The position numbers and the translations under genes were made by a program. Source: Desulfosporosinus orientis DSM 765 (lineage in GTDB: Bacteria; Bacillota; Desulfitobacteriia; Desulfitobacteriales; Desulfitobacteriaceae). From it: a stretch of 64,000 bases of DNA. The stretch spans positions 3,568,001 through 3,632,000 of the forward strand of contig NC_016584.1 in the NCBI RefSeq assembly GCF_000235605.1, read 5' to 3'. Below the pieces are notes generated by a model that searched no databases, was not told the origin of the DNA, and saw only the letters and a list, made by a program, of their open reading frames with translations. This document shows positions 1 through 8,495 of this stretch, piece after piece (within the stretch, counting starts at the first letter, position 1; each line of letters starts with the position of its first letter).

Positions 1-1910
1 TCAATAAGCTGAACTCCTGCGGTATCAGTTAAAATTTTGCGGGGTTCTGCAAAAACCCCCATTGAACGCTTCAAGTGACAGGAATCATGATAGGTAATTT
101 TCAGGGGTTTTCCATCCCCGCCTTTAGGCAATCCACCTAACTCAAATAACAATTTTGAAAAATCTCTTGATTTCCTGCTTAGTTCTTCAGCACGAGCAGC
201 TAAAGCAGGTTCATCATGGAGCAGCTCTTTAAAGCTTTCTTTAAGAGCATGAGTGCAGGTCGGACAAGCTGATACTACATAATCGACTTTTTCTGCTTCT
301 AAGGCTTCAATATTTATAATTGCACTTTTTCTTGCATTACTGCGATCCCCCATATAGGTTGCCGGAGCACCGCAGCAGGATTGTCCATCCGGGAAAACCA
401 CTTCATAGCCTTTTTCATTTAAAGCACTGATAACTCCTTCGGCAATTGCTGGATAAACAAAATCAATCAGACAACCTGCATAAAGAGCAATTTTCCCTTT
501 TGGCTTTTTAACATCCTGCTTAATTGTTTTGAAAACGTCGCGAAAAGGAACCTTAGCTACGGCAGGCAAGCTCTTCTTTTCTGTCAGCCCGGAAAGAAAC
601 ATAGGTAAGTGCCGAATAACCGGCTGTCCTTTCGTAAATGGCTTTTGAGCAATAGAGGCCATTCGCAGCATGGAATGGAAAAGGCGTCGATTTGAGACTA
701 CATCGAGAGCGAATTTTTGAGTAAAAGGCAGTCCTGTTTTTTCGCCAATACGATTTCTTATTTCCAAAATCATTTGCGGGATATCCAATTTTCCAGGACA
801 AACCTCAGCACATTTGCCACATTGAAGACAAAGGTTTTGAGGATTTTGAGCATCTTTTTCTGAGTTTAAGAAATTCGTTAAAATCGTTCCGATACCACCG
901 GTGTAAATATGTCCATAGACGTGCCCACCCACAAGCTGGAAAGCCGGACAAACATTGAGACATGATGCACAGCGGATACACTGAAACGTTTTCTTAAACT
1001 TCTCATCATTATACATTTTTCGTCTTCCATTATCCATCAAGACAATATGGAATTCCTTGTCTTTAACCGATCCATCCGGGTAATAAGCGGGTGTTGGCCC
1101 AGTCACCATACTCACGTAACTGGTTATTTGCTGACCTGTTGCACTCCGGGGTAGAGCCTGAAGAATATGGGTTGCATCTTCAAACTTTGGAACGAGTTTT
1201 TCGATTCCAACTAAGAAAACATGAGTGGGAGGCAAGGTGGAAGTCAGTCGTCCATTTCCTTCATTAGTAAGCATTATCAATGTTCCGGTCTCGGCAATCG
1301 CCATGTTTGCTCCTGAAATTCCCATGTCAGCTTCTAGAAATGATTTGCGAAGTTCTTCTCTGGCTGTTTTAACAAGCTCAGCAATCACAGGTTGGTTCAG
1401 CTTATGTAAATGGCCAGAAAAAACATCGGCAACTTCTTCTTTCGTCATATGAATTGCAGGCATAACCATATGCGACGGATGTTGACCGGCAAGTTGTACA
1501 ATCCACTCTCCCAGGTCACTTTCTTGAACTTCCATTCCTTCAGCCATAAGTGTTTTATTGAGCAAAATCTCCTCAGAGACCATAGATTTTGACTTAATGA
1601 CTTTTTGTACTTTTTTTCGTTTAGCCAGCTCTAAAATATATTGTTTTGCATCCTCGCCATTAACAGCACGATATACTTTTGCTCCTCTAGCTGTAGCTTC
1701 CTTCTCAAATTGATCTATCATCTCATCGAGGTGGCTGGCAGCATAGGATTTTACCTCAGCAATATTCTCACTGATTTCTTTAAAGTTATAACCTTCATAG
1801 GCTTTTTCACGAGATATAATATAGGCATCTCCAAAACGCCCTAACGCACCACGTAATACGTCATTATCAAGGGCGTTAGAAATCTTCTGTTTAAACTGTT
1901 TATCAGCCAT
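1..1910 (-). CDS. LUD-domain/4Fe-4S/CCG lactate-oxidation protein, partial
   Basis: The gene starts at ATG 1910-1908 and runs off the left edge, so the C-terminus is missing. My translation shows an N-terminal LUD domain (LutB type), then two 4Fe-4S motifs (CIRCASCLNVCP and CLQCGKCAEVCPG), then the start of a LutA/GlcF-like region with CCG-type cysteines (SCCGAP, ACPTC). This order matches the fused lactate dehydrogenase Fe-S subunit of sulfate reducers (LdhH-like), which passes electrons from lactate to an acceptor. It follows the LutC-like gene directly: stop TAA and start ATG are back to back, so translation is probably coupled. The fused LutB-LutA reading is inferred from domain order; the exact electron acceptor cannot be seen. 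Confidence 0.85.
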   Translation of the reverse strand, partial: MADKQFKQKISNALDNDVLRGALGRFGDAYIISREKAYEGYNFKEISENIAEVKSYAASHLDEMIDQFEKEATARGAKVYRAVNGEDAKQYILELAKRKKVQKVIKSKSMVSEEILLNKTLMAEGMEVQESDLGEWIVQLAGQHPSHMVMPAIHMTKEEVADVFSGHLHKLNQPVIAELVKTAREELRKSFLEADMGISGANMAIAETGTLIMLTNEGNGRLTSTLPPTHVFLVGIEKLVPKFEDATHILQALPRSATGQQITSYVSMVTGPTPAYYPDGSVKDKEFHIVLMDNGRRKMYNDEKFKKTFQCIRCASCLNVCPAFQLVGGHVYGHIYTGGIGTILTNFLNSEKDAQNPQNLCLQCGKCAEVCPGKLDIPQMILEIRNRIGEKTGLPFTQKFALDVVSNRRLFHSMLRMASIAQKPFTKGQPVIRHLPMFLSGLTEKKSLPAVAKVPFRDVFKTIKQDVKKPKGKIALYAGCLIDFVYPAIAEGVISALNEKGYEVVFPDGQSCCGAPATYMGDRSNARKSAIINIEALEAEKVDYVVSACPTCTHALKESFKELLHDEPALAARAEELSRKSRDFSKLLFELGGLPKGGDGKPLKITYHDSCHLKRSMGVFAEPRKILTDTAGVQLI

Positions 1911-2486
1911 TTAAGCCACCTCCTCAATTTTCTCATCAACAAAAATAACAATAAGCTGCTTAGGACCATGCACCCCAATCGTCAATACCCTTTCAATATC
2001 AGATGTCCTGCTTGGGCCTGTAATGAACCCAACAAAGCCCGGAATTTGAGGCAGATTATGCAATGTTGCCATGGTATCTTTCAATGTTGCAATTAATTTT
2101 GATGTAGAAACAAGGGCAATATGAATTGGAACTAAAGTTGAGCATAAGCGTTGATCAACACTAGCATCCTGATCTGCTTGAACTAAAGATCCAAGTTCAG
2201 CAATTGCATAGCTCACTTGGGTAATGCCCGCATGTGCTTCAGGCGTCACTTCACGAAAATGATCTGTGTATACTTCGATTCCTTTTTCCTGTATTTGATT
2301 TACAAAATTACCCTTACTTGCTATAGGGCTTGTTAAGAGTGCAACGTTATTAATACCTTTTTCTATCATAACCTTACAAACTAGTTCTCCAGCTTCAATG
2401 GCAGTGTCGACACGATAACACTCACCCGACACCGCTTCTAATTTTGCTTTGAATCGTTTGTATAATTCAGTTTCTTGATCATTCAT
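1911..2486 (-). CDS. lutC: LutC-like LUD-domain protein
   Basis: A 191-aa protein of the LutC/YkgG (DUF162) family, a soluble component of non-flavin lactate utilisation. The C-terminal stretch GPSRTSDIERVLTIGVHGP (residues about 157-175) is the family signature. A strong ribosome site (GGAGGAGAGTTCGT) precedes the ATG. It is the first gene of an operon with the large LUD/Fe-S protein. A promoter and a probable GntR-type operator lie just upstream. Confidence 0.9.
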   Translation of the reverse strand: MNDQETELYKRFKAKLEAVSGECYRVDTAIEAGELVCKVMIEKGINNVALLTSPIASKGNFVNQIQEKGIEVYTDHFREVTPEAHAGITQVSYAIAELGSLVQADQDASVDQRLCSTLVPIHIALVSTSKLIATLKDTMATLHNLPQIPGFVGFITGPSRTSDIERVLTIGVHGPKQLIVIFVDEKIEEVA

Positions 2487-2527
2487 ACGAACTCTCCTCC
2501 TACCTCCAACAAATTAAATATCAATTG

Positions 2528-2538
2528 TGGTCAGACCA
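2528..2538. promoter_or_regulatory. Probable FadR/LldR-type (GntR family) operator
   Basis: TGGTCAGACCA is a perfect TGGT-N3-ACCA dyad. This is the known core of operators for the FadR subgroup of GntR regulators, including lactate regulators. It lies between the predicted -10 and the lutC start, where a repressor would block transcription. No GntR gene is visible in the window. Confidence 0.55.
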
Positions 2539-2553
2539 TCATGCCACAAAACT

Positions 2554-2582
2554 ATTTTAAGGCATATTTGATTTTAATACAA
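2554..2582 (-). promoter_or_regulatory. Sigma-A-type promoter of the lactate operon
   Basis: On the minus strand: -35 TTGTAT (2582-2577), a 17-bp spacer and -10 TAAAAT (2559-2554), followed by the operator dyad and lutC. Reading is by consensus only. Confidence 0.5.
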
Positions 2583-2666
2583 TAACCTTCGTAGTAAAAT
2601 TTTAAATATTAAGATTAGTGATCTTCATCAAGACTAGCAGGAATACTATTAAATACACTCAAAACT

Positions 2667-2700
2667 ATAAGCGACTGAACATTATCGAACAGTCGCTTAT
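2667..2700. other. Inverted repeat (hairpin) between lutC and tRNA-Ala
   Basis: Perfect 11-bp arms ATAAGCGACTG/CAGTCGCTTAT with a 12-nt loop. A short T-rich tail (AGTTTT) follows on the minus strand. It may be a back-up terminator for the tRNA transcript or a processing signal. Confidence 0.4.
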
Positions 2701-2737
2701 AGAAAAATTGCTATAAATCAGTTGTAAAACAATAATC

Positions 2738-2766
2738 AAAAAAGAAACCCTTATTAGGGTTTCTTT
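2738..2766 (-). terminator. Rho-independent terminator of tRNA-Ala
   Basis: On the minus strand a 10-bp stem (AAAGAAACCC/GGGTTTCTTT) with a 6-nt loop and a following T run, 12 nt past the tRNA 3' end. Confidence 0.8.
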
Positions 2767-2777
2767 TACTTTTATAA

Positions 2778-2853
2778 TGGTGGAGGTAAGCGGGATCGAA
2801 CCGCTGGCCTCTAAAATGCGAATCTAGCGCTCTCCCAGCTGAGCTATACCCCC
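2778..2853 (-). tRNA. tRNA-Ala (anticodon CGC)
   Basis: The minus strand folds as a complete 76-nt tRNA. Acceptor stem GGGGGTA/TACCTCC includes the G3:U70 pair that marks alanine tRNAs. The D arm is GCTC/GAGC, the anticodon stem CTAGA/TTTAG with loop TTCGCAT (anticodon CGC, reading GCG), and the T arm AGCGG/CCGCT with loop TTCGATC. The 3' CCA is encoded. Confidence 0.95.
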
Positions 2854-2937
2854 AATAAATATATATTAAATCCAACAATAGAAAAAAGCAAGAAATATGT
2901 AGAAATAATAATAAGCAATTATATTTCAAAAGTTATT

Positions 2938-2963
2938 GAGGATTTCCGCGTCCGGAAATCCTC
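2938..2963. other. 11-bp hairpin in the intergenic region
   Basis: Arms GAGGATTTCCG/CGGAAATCCTC with a 4-nt loop. There is no T run on either side, so a terminator role is doubtful. The rest of 2860-3456 holds no gene that I can support. Confidence 0.35.
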
Positions 2964-3112
2964 TCTGCGCAAAACCTAGAGGATTTAACTACTAGACTTT
3001 ACTGATTTAACCTTATCGTATATTTTGTCGAAAATCAATATGTAAATTATAGGAAAGCAGTAAGTTGTCTGGAATTTTTGCTTAAACATCCTCCTAAACG
3101 CCTTAAAAAGGC

Positions 3113-3137
3113 AAAAAAAACCCCTCACAAGGAGGGG
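3113..3137 (-). terminator. Strong Rho-independent terminator, minus strand
   Basis: On the minus strand CCCCTC-CTTGT-GAGGGG is followed by eight T residues. No coding gene ends here. It lies within the 600-bp gap between tRNA-Ala and the plus-strand TPR gene, so it may end an unrecognised small RNA. Confidence 0.7.
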
Positions 3138-3456
3138 AAAGAAAAGAGGAAAAAAAGAAATAAAGACTTTATGTTAACCGCATTAATAAATTAAAATGCG
3201 GATAAACTCACCTTATGTAAAATTCAACGTTGTTTTCTATATATAGAGTAATACTTATCTAATGGAATTACAAATTCATTTGTTTTACGTAGGTCATAAA
3301 TTCTATTTATACGTAGTTAAAATGATTAGTGTATAATACGACTCTTTATAATAAATTACTTATACTATTCTTCTTTGAGCCTATAATTAGGAACACATAA
3401 AAAGAACTTGTTCTAATTCGATATCATAGGTAGTAATAATTGACTGAGGGGATAGT

Positions 3457-4236
3457 ATGAGCGCTTCATTAACAGACCCGGAAATACTTTATGCACAGAA
3501 AATATATTACTTTTTTTTCTTATTAACCTTGACATCACTGACAACAGCCTTTGTAATGTTAGTTTTTAGTTTTTACTATGGTCTATTTACCATGGCATTT
3601 GGGATCGGTATCTCCTATATTCTTATGCTACTAAAACGAAATTTTCATCCACCAGAAAAGGTAATTACAGCCAAACGAATGGCCCACACAATCTCTCAAA
3701 ATACCAGCCCTTCTGCTATAGCCTGTTTTGCCATCCAACTGTACTATTATTTTCAGGAATCTAATCAGGCCATTGACCTTCTAGAAAAGTTTCTCCCCAG
3801 TAATGATCCACTAATCTATGCAACCTTGGGAGATATACTGCTTAAAGAAGGTAAAACCAAACAAGCTCTTTATATTTTGCGAGGAAATCCTTATGCCTTA
3901 ATAGATCCTCTTCTTCTTGCCACACAAGCTCGAGTTCTTAAACAAATTGGCAGAGTGTCGGAAGCAGCCAAATTGTTTGAACGAAGCATACACATCGCCA
4001 CACAAAATGGGTTTCCAAAAATCGAAAATAATTGGTTGACTCAAAAAATACTGACAATGTCTCACTTGGCCGGTATACATCATTCTCTAGCTGACTGTTA
4101 TTTTCGCCTTGAAAACTTTTCTGATGCCAAAAAACACTATCATGCCGGAAATCGTCTCCTTATCGACATATCTCTCTGGCGTAATTGCCCATCAGTTCAT
4201 AATCATTCAACAAAAATCCACAAAAAAACTTACTAG
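3457..4236 (+). CDS. Membrane-anchored TPR-like protein, unknown function
   Basis: A 259-aa protein with ribosome site GAGGGGATAGT before ATG. Two hydrophobic helices (residues about 17-40 and 43-60) anchor it in the membrane. The rest looks like helical TPR-type repeats (AIDLLEKFLPSNDPLIYATLGDILLKEGKTKQALYIL, then ARVLKQIGRVSEAAKLFERSI and SLADCYFRLENFSDAKKHY), suggesting a protein-interaction scaffold. A TATAAT box lies at 3332-3337, about 120 nt upstream, with no clear -35. No specific function is recognised. Confidence 0.8.
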   Translation: MSASLTDPEILYAQKIYYFFFLLTLTSLTTAFVMLVFSFYYGLFTMAFGIGISYILMLLKRNFHPPEKVITAKRMAHTISQNTSPSAIACFAIQLYYYFQESNQAIDLLEKFLPSNDPLIYATLGDILLKEGKTKQALYILRGNPYALIDPLLLATQARVLKQIGRVSEAAKLFERSIHIATQNGFPKIENNWLTQKILTMSHLAGIHHSLADCYFRLENFSDAKKHYHAGNRLLIDISLWRNCPSVHNHSTKIHKKTY

Positions 4237-4382
4237 TTCACCATTCTTTTTCCTTTTGCTTCAAATTGAATTTTCTTTATTCCAACAGCTTTTTTATAGA
4301 AAGTTTTCTATAATAAGTATAATACTTTTAAGTTATGGCAGAATTGGACAAACCATAAGTTACGAAATGGAGGGTGAAAATT

Positions 4383-4544
4383 ATGTCAAGTCATTCTGAA
4401 GAGGTCCTGGGATTTATTCGTGATTTTGAAATATCAGCTCGTGATTATCTCCTCTCCAAAGGCTTGAGTGAATATGAGATGAGAAACGCTTATCTGGATT
4501 TTCAGTGGAATTTTCTCCATACCATTCTTAATAAAAATCAATAA
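4383..4544 (+). CDS. Small hypothetical protein, 53 aa
   Basis: The ATG at 4383 is preceded by GGAGGGTGAAAATT, a good ribosome site, and the frame is open for 53 codons to TAA. The acidic, helical sequence (start MSSHSEEVLGFIRDFEISARDY) has no membrane segment or cysteines. A terminator follows at 4593. Two overlapping TATAAT boxes lie at 4309-4323. The strong start signal and a terminator of its own make it a likely real gene; its function is unknown. Confidence 0.65.
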   Translation: MSSHSEEVLGFIRDFEISARDYLLSKGLSEYEMRNAYLDFQWNFLHTILNKNQ

Positions 4545-4592
4545 CTGGATCTCGACTTCGTAAATATTTATCGAGTAACAAACACTGCCAAT

Positions 4593-4632
4593 AAAAAATA
4601 CCCTCACATACATCGTATGAAGGGTATTTTTG
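4593..4632. terminator. Bidirectional terminator
   Basis: A long hairpin with A/T-flanked arms (AAAAATACCC...GGGTATTTTT) between the convergent small plus gene and the cyclase-like minus gene. The T run is strong on the minus strand and moderate on plus. Confidence 0.75.
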
Positions 4633-4638
4633 ATACAA

Positions 4639-6225
4639 TCACCTAAAAAATGAAGCTTTATATAATCTCTGATAACGCTGCAACGCCCGTATGGCAGTTA
4701 AACAAGTTGTTAAAGGTTCTTCATAATTCCACCCTTTGGCATAAATTCCTCGAAAAGATGGTTGAAAAGAACCATTTTTATACTGCATAGTCAGCAGGTT
4801 TCTTATACCTTTTTCCATAACGCCAGGCGGAACACTTCTCATGTAACGCCATAAACCTGATATAGCCAATCCTGTTTCAACTACTGAACCCCAACTGCCA
4901 TTATCATCCTGTTCTTTTATTAAATAATCTTGACCTTTTTTTCTGGCCACAAACATGTGCCGAGCCATATCCCAGTGATCCCAATTGAATTTCCACTTAC
5001 TAAACAACTCTAAAGCCTGTGCCGTGCTATAGACATCTCCCTCAAACCACGAGGCCGGAAAAGCCCCTTGCTGGTTTTGCTGGGCCAAAATCCATTGAAG
5101 TCCGCGCCAAATGCTGCTTTCTTGAGAACGGGAACTTCTCCATAATGCTTCCAGTACATGAATGCTGACATCAACACTTGGAATATAGACTGGAAACTCT
5201 GATTGAATATGAGGAGGAATGCCTTGAAAACTCGGAAACGTACTCCAACCGCCATCACGGTTTTGCAGTCGATACAGAAGTTGTATTCCAGGTTGATTTC
5301 TCTCACCTGAAACTTGATGCAGGCCAATCAAGGCAACTGCTGTATCGTCTAAATCAGGGTGAGTAAATGGTGGAGTACTTCCATAACTTCCGTCTTTATT
5401 TTGAGCCCTTTTCAACCAATCGACTGCCTCTTCCATCCAAGATACTTCTGAAGGTTTCCGGATTGTCTCACCAAAAACACTAACCGCCCACCCAACTGCC
5501 CATATTTTTAATTGATCAAAAGCCGGCCATCCACCGCTAAGGTATTGTTTCTGTACAAGCCACCGACCCGCTTTTTGAGTTTGTTCAGTATAATACCCTT
5601 TGCTCATAATGGCCATGATAGACATACTTGTTGCAACAATATCTTCTGCCCATGAACCGTCTTCCATTTGAGTTTTTAAAAGATATTGCAGCCCATCTTG
5701 AATCCCCTTTTGTGACTCCGAGGCAAGCAATGAGGCCGCAACAACAACGGACCTGCCATATATCGGCAGCTTATTTAAAACTCGAACTTCAAGAATGGTC
5801 GGTAGTTGTATTTCTTCGGGTGTGGGCCCTTCTAATCCTGGAACGACTCGTTGTCCTAATGACAATATGACACTGGAAAACCGCTTTAGCTGAGACAAAA
5901 GCATTATTTTAGCTTTCCATCCGCCTTCACTGCCATTAAGAACCATTCTTACTATCTGAGTTATTTCTTCATCAGGCTTATCGCCGGGAAACTTACCCCA
6001 ACCGCCATGGTTTTGTTGCTTCAGCCATGTAATTCCTCTCTTCTGCGCATTTTCAAATCCTGTACCAACAGCGAGAAGCGCCAAGGAAGCCAGTGCAGTT
6101 GCTCCAGGGCTTGAAGAAACACTGTGTGATTCATCTAGTTTTCCTGATAAAATTTGTTCTATTCCCTCTGAAACATAAGACCTTGCCTGGTCAAGACATT
6201 CATTAATCTCTTTTTTAAGCTCCAT
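4639..6225 (-). CDS. Short squalene-hopene-cyclase family protein
   Basis: A member of the class II triterpene cyclase family (squalene-hopene, sporulenol or related cyclases), which cyclise linear polyprenes by protonation. The catalytic DXDD motif is present (DLDD, about residues 291-294), as are several QW-type repeats (NRDGGWSTF, DDNGSWG, NKDGSYG). I chose ATG 6225 because GGAGAGAGTTCT precedes it; an upstream in-frame GTG at 6255 has no ribosome site. At 528 aa it is clearly shorter than the roughly 630 aa usual for squalene-hopene cyclases, with DXDD nearer the N-terminus, so substrate and product are uncertain. Confidence 0.8.
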   Translation of the reverse strand: MELKKEINECLDQARSYVSEGIEQILSGKLDESHSVSSSPGATALASLALLAVGTGFENAQKRGITWLKQQNHGGWGKFPGDKPDEEITQIVRMVLNGSEGGWKAKIMLLSQLKRFSSVILSLGQRVVPGLEGPTPEEIQLPTILEVRVLNKLPIYGRSVVVAASLLASESQKGIQDGLQYLLKTQMEDGSWAEDIVATSMSIMAIMSKGYYTEQTQKAGRWLVQKQYLSGGWPAFDQLKIWAVGWAVSVFGETIRKPSEVSWMEEAVDWLKRAQNKDGSYGSTPPFTHPDLDDTAVALIGLHQVSGERNQPGIQLLYRLQNRDGGWSTFPSFQGIPPHIQSEFPVYIPSVDVSIHVLEALWRSSRSQESSIWRGLQWILAQQNQQGAFPASWFEGDVYSTAQALELFSKWKFNWDHWDMARHMFVARKKGQDYLIKEQDDNGSWGSVVETGLAISGLWRYMRSVPPGVMEKGIRNLLTMQYKNGSFQPSFRGIYAKGWNYEEPLTTCLTAIRALQRYQRLYKASFFR

Positions 6226-6308
6226 AGAACTCTCTCCGTCTTCAATATTTAGCACATGCCATAATATTAACTATGTAGTTGGACGGAAAATGGTTCTATA
6301 TGACAGTT

Positions 6309-6335
6309 AATGCCGAACCCGCAAGGTTCGGCATT
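6309..6335. terminator. Hairpin terminator after the acetyltransferase gene
   Basis: An 11-bp perfect stem AATGCCGAACC/GGTTCGGCATT. On the minus strand it follows the acetyltransferase gene, but the T run is short. Confidence 0.5.
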
Positions 6336-6390
6336 CTTTAATCAGATCTATGCTATGAGCAGCTATAAAAGCTATTGACCATCAAGTTTA

Positions 6391-6843
6391 TTAGAGAGTT
6401 TTGCTGACTGCAATTTCATCACAGTTTGGAAACTTTATGCAATTAATACACTCATTCCATACTTTTTGAGGCATCTGTTCTTTATTAACTTCCTCGTATC
6501 CACAGTATTTAAAAAACTCCGGTTGATAGGTTAACGCAAAAACTCTTGCAATCCCAAGTTCTCTGGCTTCATCTTCCAGAGTTTTAACGATCTGGCTTCC
6601 AATCCCTCTCCGTTTGTAGCCAGTTGCAACTGCTAACGCTCTTATCTCAGCTAAATCGCTCCAAAGTATATGCAGCGAAGCAACTCCTACTAATTGGTCA
6701 TCCACTTCAGCCAGCAAGAACTCGCGGATGTTTTCATACAGCATATTTCTTGAGCGAGGAAGCATGAGTCCTTCTTGAGCATTGCTGTTAATAAGTAGCA
6801 TCATGGCTTCGACATCCGAAATTCGTGCCTTACGCAATTTCAT
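6391..6843 (-). CDS. GNAT N-acetyltransferase, ArgA-like
   Basis: A 150-aa GNAT protein. The acetyl-CoA loop is visible in IRALAVATGYKRRGIGSQIV (about residues 68-87), followed by the family's FFKYCGY motif. Single-domain proteins of this type with a C-terminal CINCIKFPNC segment are often annotated as short N-acetylglutamate synthases for arginine synthesis. The ribosome site AAGGGG precedes ATG. No arginine genes lie nearby, so the substrate is an inference. Confidence 0.75.
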   Translation of the reverse strand: MKLRKARISDVEAMMLLINSNAQEGLMLPRSRNMLYENIREFLLAEVDDQLVGVASLHILWSDLAEIRALAVATGYKRRGIGSQIVKTLEDEARELGIARVFALTYQPEFFKYCGYEEVNKEQMPQKVWNECINCIKFPNCDEIAVSKTL

Positions 6844-7103
6844 GTATAAAAATCCCCTTTATATTCTTTTGCATAATTATACACTATATATTATATTCTT
6901 GCATATCTTTTTCAATTTTATTTATTTGTCGGATATTTGGAAATTTGTATTTTTTATTGTTTCTATAAAACAGCATTTTAAGCCACTTTTAAAGAGAAAC
7001 ATATCTTTAACAAATCTCCTTTTTCTTACATTTTTTTACGCTTTCATGTGTTACACTATTTCAGTGTGTTACTTATAGTAATTTCTGGAAGGAGATTGTC
7101 AAT

Positions 7104-8495
7104 GTGATTCCTCAAAAACTATGGATTAGTTTTTTAACGTTTATGATTATGATCATCATCATTGCCCTATGTGATATTATACCTATTCCAGATTACTTGT
7201 CTATCCTGTTAAAATCCATCCCTTTGATCATCCTGATTCTTTGGTTCGAGCTTTGGTACTACACCTGGGGAAAGATTTGGATTCTATTTACATCCCTATA
7301 CATAATCTACACCCACGTCAGTCCCAACCTTATGTCCCCTACTTTAATAGTTGTACACATTGCTTTTCTTATAGGTACGATGATTGTTATAGAGCAAAGA
7401 GAAAAAAAAGAACGAGCCTTCCATCATCGTCAGCTAAAAACGATGAGAGCTCTCCTAAAACAAAATCCCCCACTAGTTCAAACTGTTGACTATTCCCATG
7501 AAGCTGTAATATTGCTTAACAATATGGGGGTAATCATAGACTCCAGCCCACAAACCTCTATTCTTCTATCGCTATCTGCGTCTTACTTAATTGGCAAACC
7601 AATCTTCGATGTTTTAGGGATATTGCCAAATTTCCAGTTAAACAATTTTCCTGAGAATGGTGACTTCACCTGGAAATCTCATGCAGGGACAACTAAACAT
7701 CTCAAATTCCGAACTCGCCTGCTGCTTGATCACAATACTCCGTCCGGTATTTTAGTAACCATTTTTGATATTAGTGACGCAAAAAAAAGAATGGAGCTTT
7801 CTCTGCAAATAGAAAAGCTCTCCATTATTAGTCAAGTTTCTGCAGGCTTAGCTCATGAAATACGCAATCCCTTAACAACCATTAAAGGGTTTATGCAGCT
7901 GATCACACCTGAACGCTGGCCTGAAACTTATCGTCCTTATCAGCAGCTTATTCTTCAGGAGATCCAAACTATTGAGCAGCTCCTTAACAGCTTCATCCTA
8001 TTGACAAGTCCTTCTGCCCCCCAAATGGAAAGACTTAACCTCGTAGAAGCCATCCCCTCTATAACCAAATGTGCACAAGAAATTGCCCAGAAAAAAAACG
8101 TCCAAGTGATTTTTGAATTTCCTGCCCACCCAGTCTATATCATAGCCGACCGCGAACAACTTCTCCAGGCACTATTATCAATTCTCAATAACGCCATTGA
8201 AGTATCACCCAAAGGAGAAAATGTGAGAATACGCCTTACTGAACAAGATAATTATGTTAGTATTAACATTATCGATAAAGGACCGGGTATCCCTGAAAAC
8301 CTCCGCCACCGTGTCTTCGATCCATTTTTTACGACCCAAAAAGAAAGCATTGGCTTAGGTTTAACTATTGCTCAACAAATCATTCTTACTCATCAAGGAA
8401 AACTGACTTTTTCTGAATATCCCCTTTCTAGCGGGACAAAAGTCACCATTGATATTCCTAGTCTAGTGAATTTGAGAGATAATCTTTCTGCATAA
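7104..8495 (+). CDS. Orphan PAS sensor histidine kinase
   Basis: A 463-aa membrane histidine kinase. The start is GTG 7104 behind GGAAGGAGATTGTCAAT; the nearby ATG at 7102 reads straight into a stop. Residues 1-95 hold about four membrane helices, 128-225 a PAS-like sensor, and 240-300 the dimerisation domain with phospho-acceptor His251 (LAHEIRNPLTTIKGF). The ATPase domain has the N box (NNAIEVSP), DKGPGIP, FDPFFTTQ and GLGL. No response regulator is adjacent, which in spore formers often means input to the Spo0F/Spo0A phosphorelay; that role is inferred. Its last 38 bp overlap the convergent gene. Confidence 0.85.
   Translation: MIPQKLWISFLTFMIMIIIIALCDIIPIPDYLSILLKSIPLIILILWFELWYYTWGKIWILFTSLYIIYTHVSPNLMSPTLIVVHIAFLIGTMIVIEQREKKERAFHHRQLKTMRALLKQNPPLVQTVDYSHEAVILLNNMGVIIDSSPQTSILLSLSASYLIGKPIFDVLGILPNFQLNNFPENGDFTWKSHAGTTKHLKFRTRLLLDHNTPSGILVTIFDISDAKKRMELSLQIEKLSIISQVSAGLAHEIRNPLTTIKGFMQLITPERWPETYRPYQQLILQEIQTIEQLLNSFILLTSPSAPQMERLNLVEAIPSITKCAQEIAQKKNVQVIFEFPAHPVYIIADREQLLQALLSILNNAIEVSPKGENVRIRLTEQDNYVSINIIDKGPGIPENLRHRVFDPFFTTQKESIGLGLTIAQQIILTHQGKLTFSEYPLSSGTKVTIDIPSLVNLRDNLSA

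Noticed and set aside
4109..4399. 96-codon plus-strand frame between the TPR gene and the small gene
   Set aside because: It overlaps the end of the TPR gene in another frame and lacks a ribosome site; the downstream 53-codon frame has one.
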